A stretch of 64,000 nt of DNA from Aquimarina sp. RZ0 (GCF_008370685.1 NZ_VTZU01000003.1:1-64000), one strand, 5' to 3'. Positions 26,666 through 35,872 are shown, counted from the first letter of the stretch. Notes: generated from the sequence alone by a model not told the origin. Translations and numbers: made by a program.

Positions 26666-27415
26666 GTGAAAAATTTAATTACCATAATTGTTTTACTAGT
26701 GAGCAGCTATATGGTTGCTCAGCAAGAAACTGTTTTTCAGAATGGGAATACGTTCTATAATCAGGAAAAATATCAGGAAGCGATTGATGCATATTTATCC
26801 ATTATAGATCAAGGTCAGGAATCTGCAGAACTATATTATAATCTCGCCAATGCACATTATAAGCTGAGTAATGTAGGGCAGAGCATATACTACTATGAGA
26901 AGGCCTTAGAATTAGCGCCCAATGATGCGGATATCAAAAATAATCTTGATTTTGCAAAAAATACTACAATCGATGCCATTGATGTAATTCCTGAAGGAGT
27001 AGTGTCCAGAACTATTACTAATTTTACCAATATGTTTAGTTTTGATGGATGGGCGTGGGTATCTATAGTATGTGTTATTCTTTTTGTATTACTTTTTATT
27101 GCCTATTATACCGCCAGAATATCCATTAGAAAACGATTATTTTTTATCGGCTCCTGGATGTCACTGATTATTACTTTATTTGGTATTTTCTTTGCTTTTA
27201 AGCAATATGGATTTATCCAGAATAATCAATATGCAATTATTTTTGCGCAGGAAACTACGGTAAAGAGTGAACCCAACTTGCGAAGTGAAGAAGTATTTCA
27301 ACTTCATGAAGGAACCAAAGTAAAGATTACCGAAACAGTCAATGACTGGAAAAAAATTAAACTTTCTGACGGTAAAATAGGATGGGTACCTACTACGGAT
27401 CTCAAAGAGTTGTAA
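26666..27415 (+). CDS. batE: TPR and SH3-domain protein BatE
   Basis: I chose the GTG at 26666, which gives the signal peptide MKNLITIIVLLVSSYMVAQQ and lies 13 bp after batD; the ATG at 26627 would add 13 residues overlapping batD. Two TPR units occupy about 25-105 (YNLANAHYKLSNVGQSIYYY). Two membrane helices (about 130-155 and 165-190) follow, and a C-terminal bacterial SH3 domain (VKSEPNLRSEEVFQLHEGTK, ending in IGWVPTTDLKEL). This is the standard end of the operon. It converges with the secretion genes 58 bp away; I see no clear hairpin between them. Confidence 0.9.
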   Translation: MKNLITIIVLLVSSYMVAQQETVFQNGNTFYNQEKYQEAIDAYLSIIDQGQESAELYYNLANAHYKLSNVGQSIYYYEKALELAPNDADIKNNLDFAKNTTIDAIDVIPEGVVSRTITNFTNMFSFDGWAWVSIVCVILFVLLFIAYYTARISIRKRLFFIGSWMSLIITLFGIFFAFKQYGFIQNNQYAIIFAQETTVKSEPNLRSEEVFQLHEGTKVKITETVNDWKKIKLSDGKIGWVPTTDLKEL

Positions 27416-27473
27416 TTTATATGGATTCTTAAGAAACCTGACAAAAATATGAGATCAGTTTTTAAAAGTAGTA

Positions 27474-28604
27474 TTATCCAATGACACTGCTTAGTCTGAA
27501 CATAGGTAGGTACATTGCAATGAGAATTACGCCCACAATAATCCCTACCATAATGGTAAGAACAGGATTGAGCACATTAGAGATTACCTGAGACTGATGC
27601 TTTACCTGCTGGTTATACTGTTCATTTAATTTTTGAAAAATAAATTCAGTCTGATTGGTTTCTTCTGCTACACGTACCATTGCAATCATTTTTTTATCAA
27701 AAATCGGATTTTGTGCAAAAGCTGCACTCAATTTGTCTCCTGCAATTACTGCCTGATTAGTTTTGTGTAATCCTTGCTGTAACGGATAGAAATTGATCAT
27801 GTTTTTTATCAGTTCTATACTGTCTACCATCGGTACTTTGGCCTGAGTAAGAAGAGAAAGTGCCTGCGTAAATTGTGCCATATAGATCTTTCTAAAATAA
27901 TTTCCCAAGATAGGTATCTTAAGAAGAAAGCTTCCTGAGAATTTTCTATACCAGTCTTTTTTTGAAATAATAATAACTACAATCACACTAATTGTAAGAC
28001 TGGCTAAAATCAAAAAGCCGTTTTCCCCGGTAAAATTAGAAAAATTGATAATAGCTTTCGTAATACCAGGAAGTTCCACATTATTTTGTTCAAAAATATC
28101 CACAAACATAGGGACAACATACTTTAGCATAAAAATGATAACAATACAAGCGGTAAGCATAACGATAAGTGGATATGTTAGTGAAGAGACTATCTCTCTG
28201 CGTAAATCATTTTTTCTTTTATAAAATTCACTAAGTTCCAGCGTAATCTGGGCTAATTGTCCTGTCTGTTCTCCAATTTTTATAGCATAATATTCGTAAT
28301 CCGTAAAGTTTTTATCTTTTTTTAAAATCTCAGAAAACGAACTACCGTCAACTAATTGAGATAGCATAGTTATCATTAATTTTTGATCCTTTTCTTTTTT
28401 CTGTGTTTCTGATAATAATTCTAAACCACTTTTTAGATCGATTCCTGATTTTAATAAAATACTAAGTTCTGCATACCATTGTTCCTTTTTTTTACTATTG
28501 AATGCAGTACCAAATAGGGTAATCTCGGTAGTTAGTATTTCTGAAATATCAAAAGAGCTATCCTTTTGTTTTTCCTTTTTAGTATTAGCTATTTTTATTC
28601 CCAT
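27474..28604 (-). CDS. gspF: Type II secretion/type IV pilus inner-membrane platform protein (GspF/PilC)
   Basis: It has two repeats of the GspF domain, one before and one after the central membrane helix. Motifs include LLKSGIDLKSGLELL, LVDGSSFSEILKK, IGEQTGQLAQITLELSEFY and, in the second half, SLLTQAKVPMVDSIELIKNM and RVAEETNQTEFIFQKL. Three membrane helices lie at about 145-170, 200-220 and 345-370. At 376 residues it is slightly shorter than enterobacterial GspF (about 400). It is the last gene of the second secretion block and starts 3 bp after the pseudopilin stop. In the assembled machine it contacts the ATPase GspE. Confidence 0.9.
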   Translation of the reverse strand: MGIKIANTKKEKQKDSSFDISEILTTEITLFGTAFNSKKKEQWYAELSILLKSGIDLKSGLELLSETQKKEKDQKLMITMLSQLVDGSSFSEILKKDKNFTDYEYYAIKIGEQTGQLAQITLELSEFYKRKNDLRREIVSSLTYPLIVMLTACIVIIFMLKYVVPMFVDIFEQNNVELPGITKAIINFSNFTGENGFLILASLTISVIVVIIISKKDWYRKFSGSFLLKIPILGNYFRKIYMAQFTQALSLLTQAKVPMVDSIELIKNMINFYPLQQGLHKTNQAVIAGDKLSAAFAQNPIFDKKMIAMVRVAEETNQTEFIFQKLNEQYNQQVKHQSQVISNVLNPVLTIMVGIIVGVILIAMYLPMFRLSSVIG

Positions 28605-28606
28605 AT

Positions 28607-29071
28607 TCAGAAATGGATTGTAGGATCATTATGTTTGTAGACAAAAATGCGATGCTTATCTGCTGTACGATTAAACGTAAGTTTCACCGCATCAATACGA
28701 CCAGAAGTAACTTCATTTCCTTCAAGATAATAGGTAGTATTCTTAGTTTTTAGCGCAAAAGTATCCAAATCATTAACAATACTATCGGTTGCGAATGTGT
28801 ATGTTTTTTTATGGATGGGAGAAGAAAGTACTAATTCGTTTTTTGAGGAGTTCCATATAGCAATTGGGTATTTGTTAAAATCTATGGTTAAACTTGTTTC
28901 TAATGACTGTATTGCTGATTGATATTCATAATTGTGTTCAATGCTTCTCATATTTTTTTGTACGATTCCGAGAATAGTAAATGCCAGTCCAACCACAATT
29001 GCAGAAATAACAATTACTACCATCATTTCGGTTAGGGTAAAAGCCTTTATTTTATGAAACTTTTTACTCAC
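28607..29071 (-). CDS. Minor pseudopilin (GspI/J-like)
   Basis: The prepilin signature MSKKFHKIKA^FTLTEMMVVIVI is present: a short basic leader, cleavage after Ala (not the usual Gly), Phe at +1 and Glu at +5, then a hydrophobic helix. The globular part has about 125 residues and ends RIFVYKHNDPTIHF. It overlaps the next upstream gene by 8 bp (translation coupling) and precedes gspF by 3 bp. Which minor pseudopilin class it belongs to cannot be assigned without structural comparison. Confidence 0.8.
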   Translation of the reverse strand: MSKKFHKIKAFTLTEMMVVIVISAIVVGLAFTILGIVQKNMRSIEHNYEYQSAIQSLETSLTIDFNKYPIAIWNSSKNELVLSSPIHKKTYTFATDSIVNDLDTFALKTKNTTYYLEGNEVTSGRIDAVKLTFNRTADKHRIFVYKHNDPTIHF

Positions 29072-29381
29072 GCAATACTACTTGTTTTTCATATTCATTT
29101 GTACCCTGACGATATCGCAGTACTATGGTAGGTGTCTCAGATATAATTTCAATCTCCCAATTGCCAAAGTCTTCAGTATAAGGAAGTTTTATTTTTTGGT
29201 GAATCAGAAGATATTCTAATTCTTTTACTCTGTTTTTAATAGTGGTTTGGTCTCTTTTTATATGATTGGTAAAGATGTTGTTAAAACTAAAACTTGCAAT
29301 CATAAATACTATGATTATTAAGACCGAAGCAGTTAGCGTTTCTATCAATGTCGCAGCGCGTATTTTTTTTAGTACATCCAT
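29064..29381 (-). CDS. Minor pseudopilin (short)
   Basis: At 105 residues it is short. The leader MDVLKKIRA^ATLIETLTAS again has Ala before the cleavage site, with Glu at +5 and a hydrophobic helix, and the globular domain is very small. It overlaps its neighbours by 8 bp (downstream) and 13 bp (upstream). It is probably a GspI-like tip pseudopilin. Confidence 0.75.
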   Translation of the reverse strand: MDVLKKIRAATLIETLTASVLIIIVFMIASFSFNNIFTNHIKRDQTTIKNRVKELEYLLIHQKIKLPYTEDFGNWEIEIISETPTIVLRYRQGTNEYEKQVVLRE

Positions 29382-30640
29382 TTTGCTACATTTTTTTTAG
29401 AATTCTCAAAAGAAAGTCCGGCATAGTCGCTCACTGGATTTTTTAAGACTTTGCCGTTATAAAGGTGATTGAGATAGATAGAACCGGATTGATTGGCGAT
29501 AAACTGATTCACATACAAAGCTCCTTTTACAGTTCCTTGAAAATCAGTATTTCCCTGGCAGTAAAATTCACCAATGATCTGTACATTGTTTTCTACTTTG
29601 ATATTGGTTTTGATTCGGTTTTGTATTTCCTTAGTTTTTTTCAGATATACCACAGCACCTTCTATAATAGTATTGATATTGATATTGAAATCCGGAATTT
29701 GATTTTGAGTGGTGTTAGTATGAAGAGAGTTCTGTGAGCTGTTGTTATCAAAAAGAATTATAGAAGAAGGATATGATAGATGACATCTTTTTCCGATTTT
29801 AATTTTTTTTGTTGCGATGAGTTGGATAGTACCTTTTACATCATTTTGTACTTCAATAATTGGAGCAATCAGGATAACATCTGTCAATTGAGATGTTGAG
29901 TTTATTATAATTTTTGAGGCAGACTGGACGATAATATTCCCTGATATAATTTCGTCGCCCAGAACGATTTTTTCAGTATTGTAAATAATGTTTGTTGAGT
30001 TATGAAAAGAATTTTTTATCTCTTTTGATAAAGGAATTATATTTTTTTCAGTTAGATGTGCGCCTGCACACATAGATTCCAGGTATTCAATCCATTCGGG
30101 ATGCAATTCTGGAATACGCTTTTTACTTTTTATAGTACGCCCATAAAATAAGCGAGTCCCGTGGTAATAGTTACCAGAAATATTTCCAGCTTTTATACCT
30201 TGCTCCGGGAGGTAGCTGTTGCCTTCAATTCTTGTATTGCCAACCACTACCAGCGGAGAGTTTTTGTCTGCCAAATAGAGATTAGGTGTTTTTTGGTCTA
30301 TAACAGATCCGGTAAAAGCGATTTTGACAACTTTTTTATTTCTTATCTGTACCTTAGAGACTGTTTTTGTCCATACCCCATGATAATTAGAAACTAGTTT
30401 TGTCACATTATTCCCTATATTCGTTTGTATCGTGTCTTTAGTAATACCAGTATCAGCAAAAGATTTAAATATTTGTTTATTGACTAGCTCAGAAGCTTCT
30501 ATTAATTCTTGTGATTTGATGCTAAAAAAAGATTGCACGTGGGTAAGTAATAAGAAAGTGCTCAATAAAATCGCGATGATTACTGAGATTAGCAATGCAA
30601 ATTGCATTGCCTGGGCTTTTATTTTATAGAATATGTTCAA
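29369..30640 (-). CDS. Large pilus-tip-like protein with beta-solenoid-like body (GspK/PilX position)
   Basis: The N-terminus MNIFYKIKAQAMQFALLISV resembles a prepilin leader followed by a hydrophobic helix, but it has Gln and no Glu at +5, as in GspK and PilX-type tip proteins. The remaining 390 residues contain many short alternating strands (for example IVQSASKIIINSTSQLTDVI and VKGTIQLIATKKIKIG) and look like a right-handed beta-helix or bactofilin-like stack, not the alpha-domain of known GspK. It overlaps both flanking genes by 4 and 13 bp. Function as pilus tip is inferred from position. Confidence 0.65.
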   Translation of the reverse strand: MNIFYKIKAQAMQFALLISVIIAILLSTFLLLTHVQSFFSIKSQELIEASELVNKQIFKSFADTGITKDTIQTNIGNNVTKLVSNYHGVWTKTVSKVQIRNKKVVKIAFTGSVIDQKTPNLYLADKNSPLVVVGNTRIEGNSYLPEQGIKAGNISGNYYHGTRLFYGRTIKSKKRIPELHPEWIEYLESMCAGAHLTEKNIIPLSKEIKNSFHNSTNIIYNTEKIVLGDEIISGNIIVQSASKIIINSTSQLTDVILIAPIIEVQNDVKGTIQLIATKKIKIGKRCHLSYPSSIILFDNNSSQNSLHTNTTQNQIPDFNININTIIEGAVVYLKKTKEIQNRIKTNIKVENNVQIIGEFYCQGNTDFQGTVKGALYVNQFIANQSGSIYLNHLYNGKVLKNPVSDYAGLSFENSKKNVAKWMY

Positions 30641-31107
30641 TTCAAAATTTCAAATTGTTTTGTTTTTCCTTTATACCTCAATCGTATATAAGAAGGAGTC
30701 CCTTCTATGAATTTTACCTCAGAAAATGATTCATTTTTTTTCATCAACTGATCAGTTCCATTTATTTCCACAAGAAAAATAGCTTTTGTATTGTTTTGAG
30801 CAGAAACTAATCCTTTATACGTTATAGAAGGCCAAATAGTCTCTTGCTTTTTTATAGGTGCCTTTGGGTTTTTGGTTGCTGTTTTTTTTGGTCGATAGAT
30901 AGTGCCCAAAAAAGGATCTCTATCAATAGTACTCATTGAGAATTTCTCTCGTTCCTTTGTTTCAATGGTAGAAAAAGATACTGTCGTTATATCAGAAACT
31001 ATAGCATCATCCTCAGAGAATGCATCTACAACCTGAAATATAATAGCTCCCCAGATGCAAGCAACCATGGGTACTAGAACATATAATACTTTTTTACCTT
31101 TTAGCAT
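30637..31107 (-). CDS. Membrane-anchored periplasmic alignment-like protein (GspC/PilP-like)
   Basis: One N-terminal membrane helix (about 5-25) is followed by an extended linker with DRDPFLGTIYRP, a motif that recalls the DPF(L) segment of PilP/GspC linkers, and then a small beta domain (ITYKGLVSAQNNTKAIFLVE through IRLRYKGKTKQFEI) like the GspC HR domain. At 156 residues it is short. It stands 1 bp after the FN3 lipoprotein stop and overlaps the next gene by 4 bp. It probably links the inner-membrane platform with the secretin. Confidence 0.65.
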   Translation of the reverse strand: MLKGKKVLYVLVPMVACIWGAIIFQVVDAFSEDDAIVSDITTVSFSTIETKEREKFSMSTIDRDPFLGTIYRPKKTATKNPKAPIKKQETIWPSITYKGLVSAQNNTKAIFLVEINGTDQLMKKNESFSEVKFIEGTPSYIRLRYKGKTKQFEILN

Positions 31108-31108
31108 A

Positions 31109-32041
31109 TTATGGATTTATGGTAAAACTAAATACATCACTTGCTTCACTTTGGTTATCAGCTTCATCAAAAGCTTTTAGAAACCAATAATATGTATTTT
31201 CTGTCTCTAATGTAATTTCTGCAGGTGATGTTACCTGATCTTTGGTTACTAATTGTGTTAATTGCTCATTTTGATATATATAGATGCTATCAAATTCTGT
31301 AGTACCCTCTACTGCTTCTCTGGTCCAGCTAAATGACACCATAGTATTGGTAAAAGAACCTTGATTGGCGGGTGCAGTAGCCACAGGTTTTTTAGGATTC
31401 ATACTGTCTACTGTAAGTGTTCTCGAGCTGTATAATGTACTCTGCGTATTGTTTTCTGCACGTATTCTCCAGGTAGTAGTTCCTTCGGGAAATGTAAGTT
31501 GAATGGATATTCCCGTGGCTGTTTCTTCCTGTAATACCTGATCATTAGTATCCAATAGCTGTATTCTATATGCCGTAGCATCTGTAACGGATTGCCATTG
31601 TAATGTTATAGAAGTTCTATTGAGTATCATAGAATTAGCAGGAGATGATAAAATTACTTCTCGAGCTGGAAAATCTTCACTTTCTACAATACTAAAACCT
31701 GCTTTGGTATATGCTGTTTCCGAAGAGGTGTTTTGAGCCCTTACCCTCCATTCATATGCATTTCTTACCAAAGTAGTTCTAAAACTTGTGGTGGTAACTG
31801 TAGTATCTTCTACCACCTGAGAAGCATTTTCAAAATTTGGTCTTGCAATCTGCAGGCGATATGTAATGGCCTGGTCAATCTCATTCCAGCTAAAAGTAGG
31901 GGATGTGTTTTCTACCCTTGTTCCGTCTGATGGTGCGATAATGGTTACTACCATATTGGTAAGATCCTCTTCCAGCAAGATTTCTTCGCAACTAAAAAAG
32001 ATTAGAAACAGTATAGAGATATATAAAAATCGTTTTTTCAT
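31109..32041 (-). CDS. Lipoprotein with three fibronectin-type-III-like repeats
   Basis: MKKRFLYISILFLIFFSC is a lipoprotein signal. Three FN3-like modules follow (about residues 30-125, 128-215 and 218-310), each starting with a P-x-D/N-G type strand (IAPSDGTRVENTSPTFSWNE, LSSPANSMILNRTSITLQWQ, ATAPANQGSFTNTMVSFSWT) and carrying YRLQI/YRIQL and WRVRA/WRIRA. It is the first gene of the second secretion block. Its surface or periplasmic beta modules could bind a substrate or pilotin target; the function is unknown. Confidence 0.8.
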   Translation of the reverse strand: MKKRFLYISILFLIFFSCEEILLEEDLTNMVVTIIAPSDGTRVENTSPTFSWNEIDQAITYRLQIARPNFENASQVVEDTTVTTTSFRTTLVRNAYEWRVRAQNTSSETAYTKAGFSIVESEDFPAREVILSSPANSMILNRTSITLQWQSVTDATAYRIQLLDTNDQVLQEETATGISIQLTFPEGTTTWRIRAENNTQSTLYSSRTLTVDSMNPKKPVATAPANQGSFTNTMVSFSWTREAVEGTTEFDSIYIYQNEQLTQLVTKDQVTSPAEITLETENTYYWFLKAFDEADNQSEASDVFSFTINP

Positions 32042-32123
32042 TTTTTAGTTATTAATTTTGAATGATATGTACTGATAAAAGTAACTTCATTATATCCGAT
32101 GTCTTAAAAAGAAAGGAATTAAA

Positions 32124-32858
32124 TTATAATTTGAAATAATTTACTTTTTCTTTCGTCTTTTCAGCATTTTTATACGTGTTTTTGGGGCAATTGTCATTTT
32201 CATCAACAATATCAAAAAGTGTAACTCGATTTTTTTCATTTTCTCCCCAGCAAAAGTAAGACAATCGATATCCAAAGATAGTAAGGTCTGCAAAATCAAT
32301 AGTTTTGAATGTTTTACCATCTTTTATTAATGATAGTTGATATTGTTTATAATTTTTATTAACTAAAAAAACAGCTTCGGCATTATTGATTTCGTTGATA
32401 TCTTTTGCAGATAAAGCTGCTGAAACAGCAGATATCATTTCGGCATCTTGTTGACGTTTCAGATAAGCTATTGTCTGTTGGTTATATGTTTCCTCTAATT
32501 CTGTAATTATAGCTACCCAATCAAGTAATTCTATTTTAAGAAATTGTGGTTTGTTATCTATAGAGTCAACATACTTAATTTGCTGCACATTATTTTTTGA
32601 GGCAGCCAGATAAGTTTTGTAAGTATTTTTATTGAAATCCGTAGCACTGATTCCTACTCGAATTCCATTTTTATAGCTAGGAATGGTAGTTACCTGAAAA
32701 TCTGTATGGAGGATATGATTTTCATGAACACCAATAACCCCCAATGCTATAGGAGTGGTTGCTGAGGTGTGCAAGGCAGATTTATTTACTGAGATGCTCC
32801 GACACCCGATAAAAAAAGAAATGCTTAGTACTACTAAAATATGTTTTTTATACTGCAT
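32124..32858 (-). CDS. Lipoprotein of unknown function
   Basis: From the ATG at 32858 (MQYKKHILVVLSISFFIGC) the signal peptide carries a lipobox FIGC at Cys19 or so. The mature part has one long helical stretch, LEETYNQQTIAYLKRQQDAE, amid beta strands. I recognise no family. A -7-type box lies at 32893-32900 on the same strand. It is 82 bp upstream of the FN3 lipoprotein gene and might be cotranscribed with the second secretion block. An ATG at 32882 would add eight residues but spoil the signal peptide. Confidence 0.6.
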   Translation of the reverse strand: MQYKKHILVVLSISFFIGCRSISVNKSALHTSATTPIALGVIGVHENHILHTDFQVTTIPSYKNGIRVGISATDFNKNTYKTYLAASKNNVQQIKYVDSIDNKPQFLKIELLDWVAIITELEETYNQQTIAYLKRQQDAEMISAVSAALSAKDINEINNAEAVFLVNKNYKQYQLSLIKDGKTFKTIDFADLTIFGYRLSYFCWGENEKNRVTLFDIVDENDNCPKNTYKNAEKTKEKVNYFKL

Positions 32859-32892
32859 AAAATAAGCTTGTATTTGCCACAAAATGAGCTGT

Positions 32893-32900
32893 CAAAGATA
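32893..32900 (-). promoter_or_regulatory. -7 box TATCTTTG for the lipoprotein gene
   Basis: On the minus strand it matches the TAnnTTTG consensus known for Bacteroidota promoters, 34 bp before the ATG at 32858. I found no TTG at the usual -33 distance. Confidence 0.45.
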
Positions 32901-32988
32901 ATAGAAGCTAGCTAATTATACTAGTTTGGTTAGATATTGATGGTTATAAAACAAATAATCGTCACACTATATCTGTTATCTATGATAA

Positions 32989-33032
32989 ACTATTAATAAT
33001 TCCTCATATTTATGAGGTCATCTATTAATAGT
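32989..33032. repeat. Extended hairpin in the 608-bp gap 32883-33490
   Basis: ACTATTAATA and TATTAATAGT flank an inner perfect hairpin CCTCATA-TT-TATGAGG (33002-33017). No T-tract follows. It may be a remnant repeat or a terminator. Apart from this and the promoter boxes the gap holds nothing I can support. Confidence 0.6.
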
Positions 33033-33365
33033 GTCTGTAATACAGTAAATGTTACCCCTCAAAGACATGAAATTTTGTAAAAATAATCAGACACCATTGT
33101 TCAAAGGTGGCTACCTAAACAATGTTTTTATAGGATGTCGTTTTGAAGACTCCAAATTTTAACAAAACTTTTATTGTTTGAAAACCAAGTGATTGAAAGG
33201 GAATTTTCAACTTTAAATGTTCTTTGTTCGGAGAGTTAAATATACTTTTTTTAGATGTTAAAATATTGTTTTTAAGTGTGTTAATATAAGATGTAGCACT
33301 TTTTTCTTTATAATGACTCCTTTTTTTGGGAATCAATATCAACTGAATAATTCAAAAATATGAAG

Positions 33366-33373
33366 TACTTTTG
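33366..33373 (+). promoter_or_regulatory. -7 box TACTTTTG upstream of the PilJ-domain gene
   Basis: A perfect TAnnTTTG match 117 bp before the start at 33491, implying a long leader. No TTG at -33 was seen. Confidence 0.4.
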
Positions 33374-33490
33374 CGCAACTTTTTTAGCTGAGCACAAGTA
33401 AAAAGTACCTAAACCGCATCATATTCTTCTTAACTAATGGATCCACGTAGAAGATAGATGTATAACCAAAAGACTAAAAACCAAATTTAA

Positions 33491-34366
33491 ATGACAAACA
33501 AACCACTTACTTACAACAGACTTATACCCCTATTTTTTTTAGTATTACTGATGAACATTAGTCATGCTCAGCATGACAAATACGGAAATATAAGTTTCAA
33601 AAAAGCAATTAACACATCTGGTAAACAACGTATGCTTACCCAAAAAATGGCTAAATCATATCTTTATTTATTGAGTAAACCTGATGATAGTCAGGCCAAA
33701 AAAGATTTAATGACTGCCAAAGTTATTTTTGAAGAACAAAATAGAATTCTTCAACAGAATGCACCATTCAAAGAAGTTAATGATAAAATAGTGTTGGTAA
33801 ATAAACTATGGGGAGATTTTAAAAAACTTATTGAAGTTTCTCCGAACTATGATATCGCTAAAAAAATTATGGAATCAAATACCGATCTGTTAAAAGCAAC
33901 TAATGAGGTAGTGCGGCAAATCATAATGCAGTCTAAAAAGTCGCGTAAAAACGCTTCAAATTATTTGAACGAATCAGAGTCTAATTTGAAAAAAGATGCA
34001 CCTGAGCTCGAAGAAATTATTAATATAGCTGGTAGACAACGCATGTTATCTCAGCGGTTAGCACTTTATTATTATGGGAACGAACAAGTAATTAAGAATA
34101 AAAATTCGAATCAAATGCTTACGAATATTTTTAATGAATTTGATGGAGCTCTTAATATGCTTTTGATATTCGATGCTAATACTTCGGAGATAGATGAGAA
34201 AATAGGAGTTGCTTTTTCTAAGTGGAATACTATCAAAAAAGAAAAACAAAAATTAATGGCGCAAGAATTAAAATATGAAGATGTATATAAAATGACAAAT
34301 GAATTAACACGTGTATTTAATGATATTACATTGATGTATGAAAAAACAAAAATCGATAGTCATTAA
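33491..34366 (+). CDS. Secreted protein with two PilJ-type sensor domains
   Basis: A signal peptide (ending NISHAQ) is followed by two copies of the domain known as type IV pili methyl-accepting chemotaxis transducer N-terminal domain. The first starts KAINTSGKQRMLTQKMAKSY and the second INIAGRQRMLSQRLALYYYG; the SGKQRMLxQ/GRQRMLSQ motif is diagnostic of this helical-bundle ligand-binding family (as in NarX and PilJ). Unlike those receptors it has no membrane anchor after the domains, no HAMP and no signalling output. It lies on the opposite strand between the two secretion blocks. A free periplasmic sensor or binding protein is the simplest reading. Confidence 0.8.
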   Translation: MTNKPLTYNRLIPLFFLVLLMNISHAQHDKYGNISFKKAINTSGKQRMLTQKMAKSYLYLLSKPDDSQAKKDLMTAKVIFEEQNRILQQNAPFKEVNDKIVLVNKLWGDFKKLIEVSPNYDIAKKIMESNTDLLKATNEVVRQIIMQSKKSRKNASNYLNESESNLKKDAPELEEIINIAGRQRMLSQRLALYYYGNEQVIKNKNSNQMLTNIFNEFDGALNMLLIFDANTSEIDEKIGVAFSKWNTIKKEKQKLMAQELKYEDVYKMTNELTRVFNDITLMYEKTKIDSH

Positions 34367-34462
34367 TTTTTATGTCTAAAACAAAGTTCTTTTTTTAGTC
34401 TAATCTCATTACTGCTTTTATGTGAGTAATTTTAAATCAGAAATTGTACTGATTAAAAAATA

Positions 34463-34504
34463 AATGCTGTTGATATATGATCTTATCCATATATCAACAG
34501 CATT
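34463..34504. terminator. Hairpin between convergent genes
   Basis: AATGCTGTTGATATATG pairs perfectly (17 bp) with CATATATCAACAGCATT across an 8-nt loop. It lies about 100 bp after the PilJ-domain gene and 180 bp after the DUF547 gene, which converge on it. The rest of 34367-34684 shows nothing. Confidence 0.75.
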
Positions 34505-34684
34505 GCTTGATTATTATTATATTGATTGAACTCATCCTTTGTAAGCAAAAGCGTTACAAAAGATAAGTTCTTTAAAGCCTGTTTAAAAATATTCAATTAC
34601 TAATTACTACTTGATTGTTTTTTATATTTTGAGTTTTTTTACATTAATATCAGTGCTCTGAATTATTAAGGATGAAGCTCGATA

Positions 34685-35428
34685 CTATTTAGTTACCGTA
34701 ACATCGTTAACATATTTTTTTTCGTTTAAACTCCAGTCATATTCCAAATAAGATATTGTTGATCTAGGGTCAATTTTGGTAGTAGCGTAGGTGTTAATGA
34801 ACTTAATAACATCTCCTTCATTAAAATCGTTTTTATACCATTCGAATACTTTAGAGATTTTTGCATCTTGTGCCGTAATTCTGTTATAATTTCTGTTATT
34901 AATATACTCTACTGTTTTTTCTTGTAAAGCTTGTTGAACATTACGTGCAGTGTAAGCCCTATTCCATAATTTTGGAGAGGATTTTGCGGCACAGCTTAGT
35001 AAAAAATGAATTCTTGGTTCATTCATTTTTCTAAGGATGTTATGTTCAATGTCATCCAGACTATATGATGTATCGTTGATTACGATTTGTTTTTGTTTCC
35101 AGGGGTTTTTGATATCATTGATAGAAGTAACAGGATAGTTATCAATTACCATTTTCATCACGATAGCATTATATAAATTAACCCAATACGCTAGTTTTTC
35201 ATTTTCTGGGGTATTTATATATGGATGATTGGTTGCCAAAGAATTAAAATATTCATTGAATAAAAATTTATCTCTGATGAAACCTTTATAGTTTACTTCA
35301 CCATCAGTAGATACATTGAGGAGTAATAACTGATCCCAAGGCATATGATCTATTCGGTTTTGGGCTGTAGATATAGAAAAAAAAGAAGACACTACAATTA
35401 ATCCAAAACATATGTATAACTTTTTCAT
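34685..35428 (-). CDS. DUF547 domain protein, exported
   Basis: A signal peptide (MKKLYICFGLIVVSSFFSIS) precedes a DUF547 domain with NEKLAYWVNLYNAIVMKMV and RIHFLLSCAAKSSPKLWNRAY, the conserved core including a Cys and an invariant His in HFLLSCA. DUF547 resembles papain-like or transglutaminase folds, but activity is unproven. The 247-residue length is normal. It is an isolated gene with a -7 box at 35465. Confidence 0.85.
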   Translation of the reverse strand: MKKLYICFGLIVVSSFFSISTAQNRIDHMPWDQLLLLNVSTDGEVNYKGFIRDKFLFNEYFNSLATNHPYINTPENEKLAYWVNLYNAIVMKMVIDNYPVTSINDIKNPWKQKQIVINDTSYSLDDIEHNILRKMNEPRIHFLLSCAAKSSPKLWNRAYTARNVQQALQEKTVEYINNRNYNRITAQDAKISKVFEWYKNDFNEGDVIKFINTYATTKIDPRSTISYLEYDWSLNEKKYVNDVTVTK

Positions 35429-35464
35429 GTTGAAAGGTTTAGTAGATTATTTAGTTTATACTGT

Positions 35465-35472
35465 CAAAAATA
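35465..35472 (-). promoter_or_regulatory. -7 box TATTTTTG of the DUF547 gene
   Basis: On the minus strand a perfect TAnnTTTG lies 36 bp before the ATG. No -33 TTG was seen in range. Confidence 0.4.
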
Positions 35473-35686
35473 ACACATAAGTTTTGTTTTACCACCTTAT
35501 TAACGTTAAAATGTCGTAAAGTTACGACGAATGACGGTTATATGTCGTTAAAGTAATAATATTATGGCTTAACAGTATGTATATGTTGTTCTTTTTAAAG
35601 TATAAAAGTCTGTAAACTAAGGGATTTTGAATTAAAGCTTGTTTTTATACAGATTCATGTGATTATTTTGTTACACCTTTCCTTTC

Positions 35687-35872
35687 GTGAAAAAATTAAA
35701 AAACAACAACACTCATTTTTTTAAAAATATAATTATTTGTGCATCTATTTATTTGTTAATCAAAATATTGAAGCGAAAAAGGTTTCAGAATCAGTTGCGA
35801 GGTGTAAATATAAGTTTATGGGCAAAAGGAGGAATATTCTTTCATTGGTACATCATAGGGATACTGTCTTAA
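35687..35872 (+). CDS. Doubtful 61-residue basic membrane peptide
   Basis: It starts with GTG and has one hydrophobic stretch (IIICASIYLLI) and a basic centre. No family is recognised and the base composition resembles its noncoding surroundings. I keep it only as possible. Confidence 0.2.
   Translation: MKKLKNNNTHFFKNIIICASIYLLIKILKRKRFQNQLRGVNISLWAKGGIFFHWYIIGILS

Noticed and set aside
27416-27473. Terminator between batE and gspF
   Set aside because: No stem of more than a few base pairs could be found between the convergent genes.
33115-33342. 75-codon minus-strand ORF
   Set aside because: Low-complexity AT-rich composition, no motif, and no promoter or terminator context.
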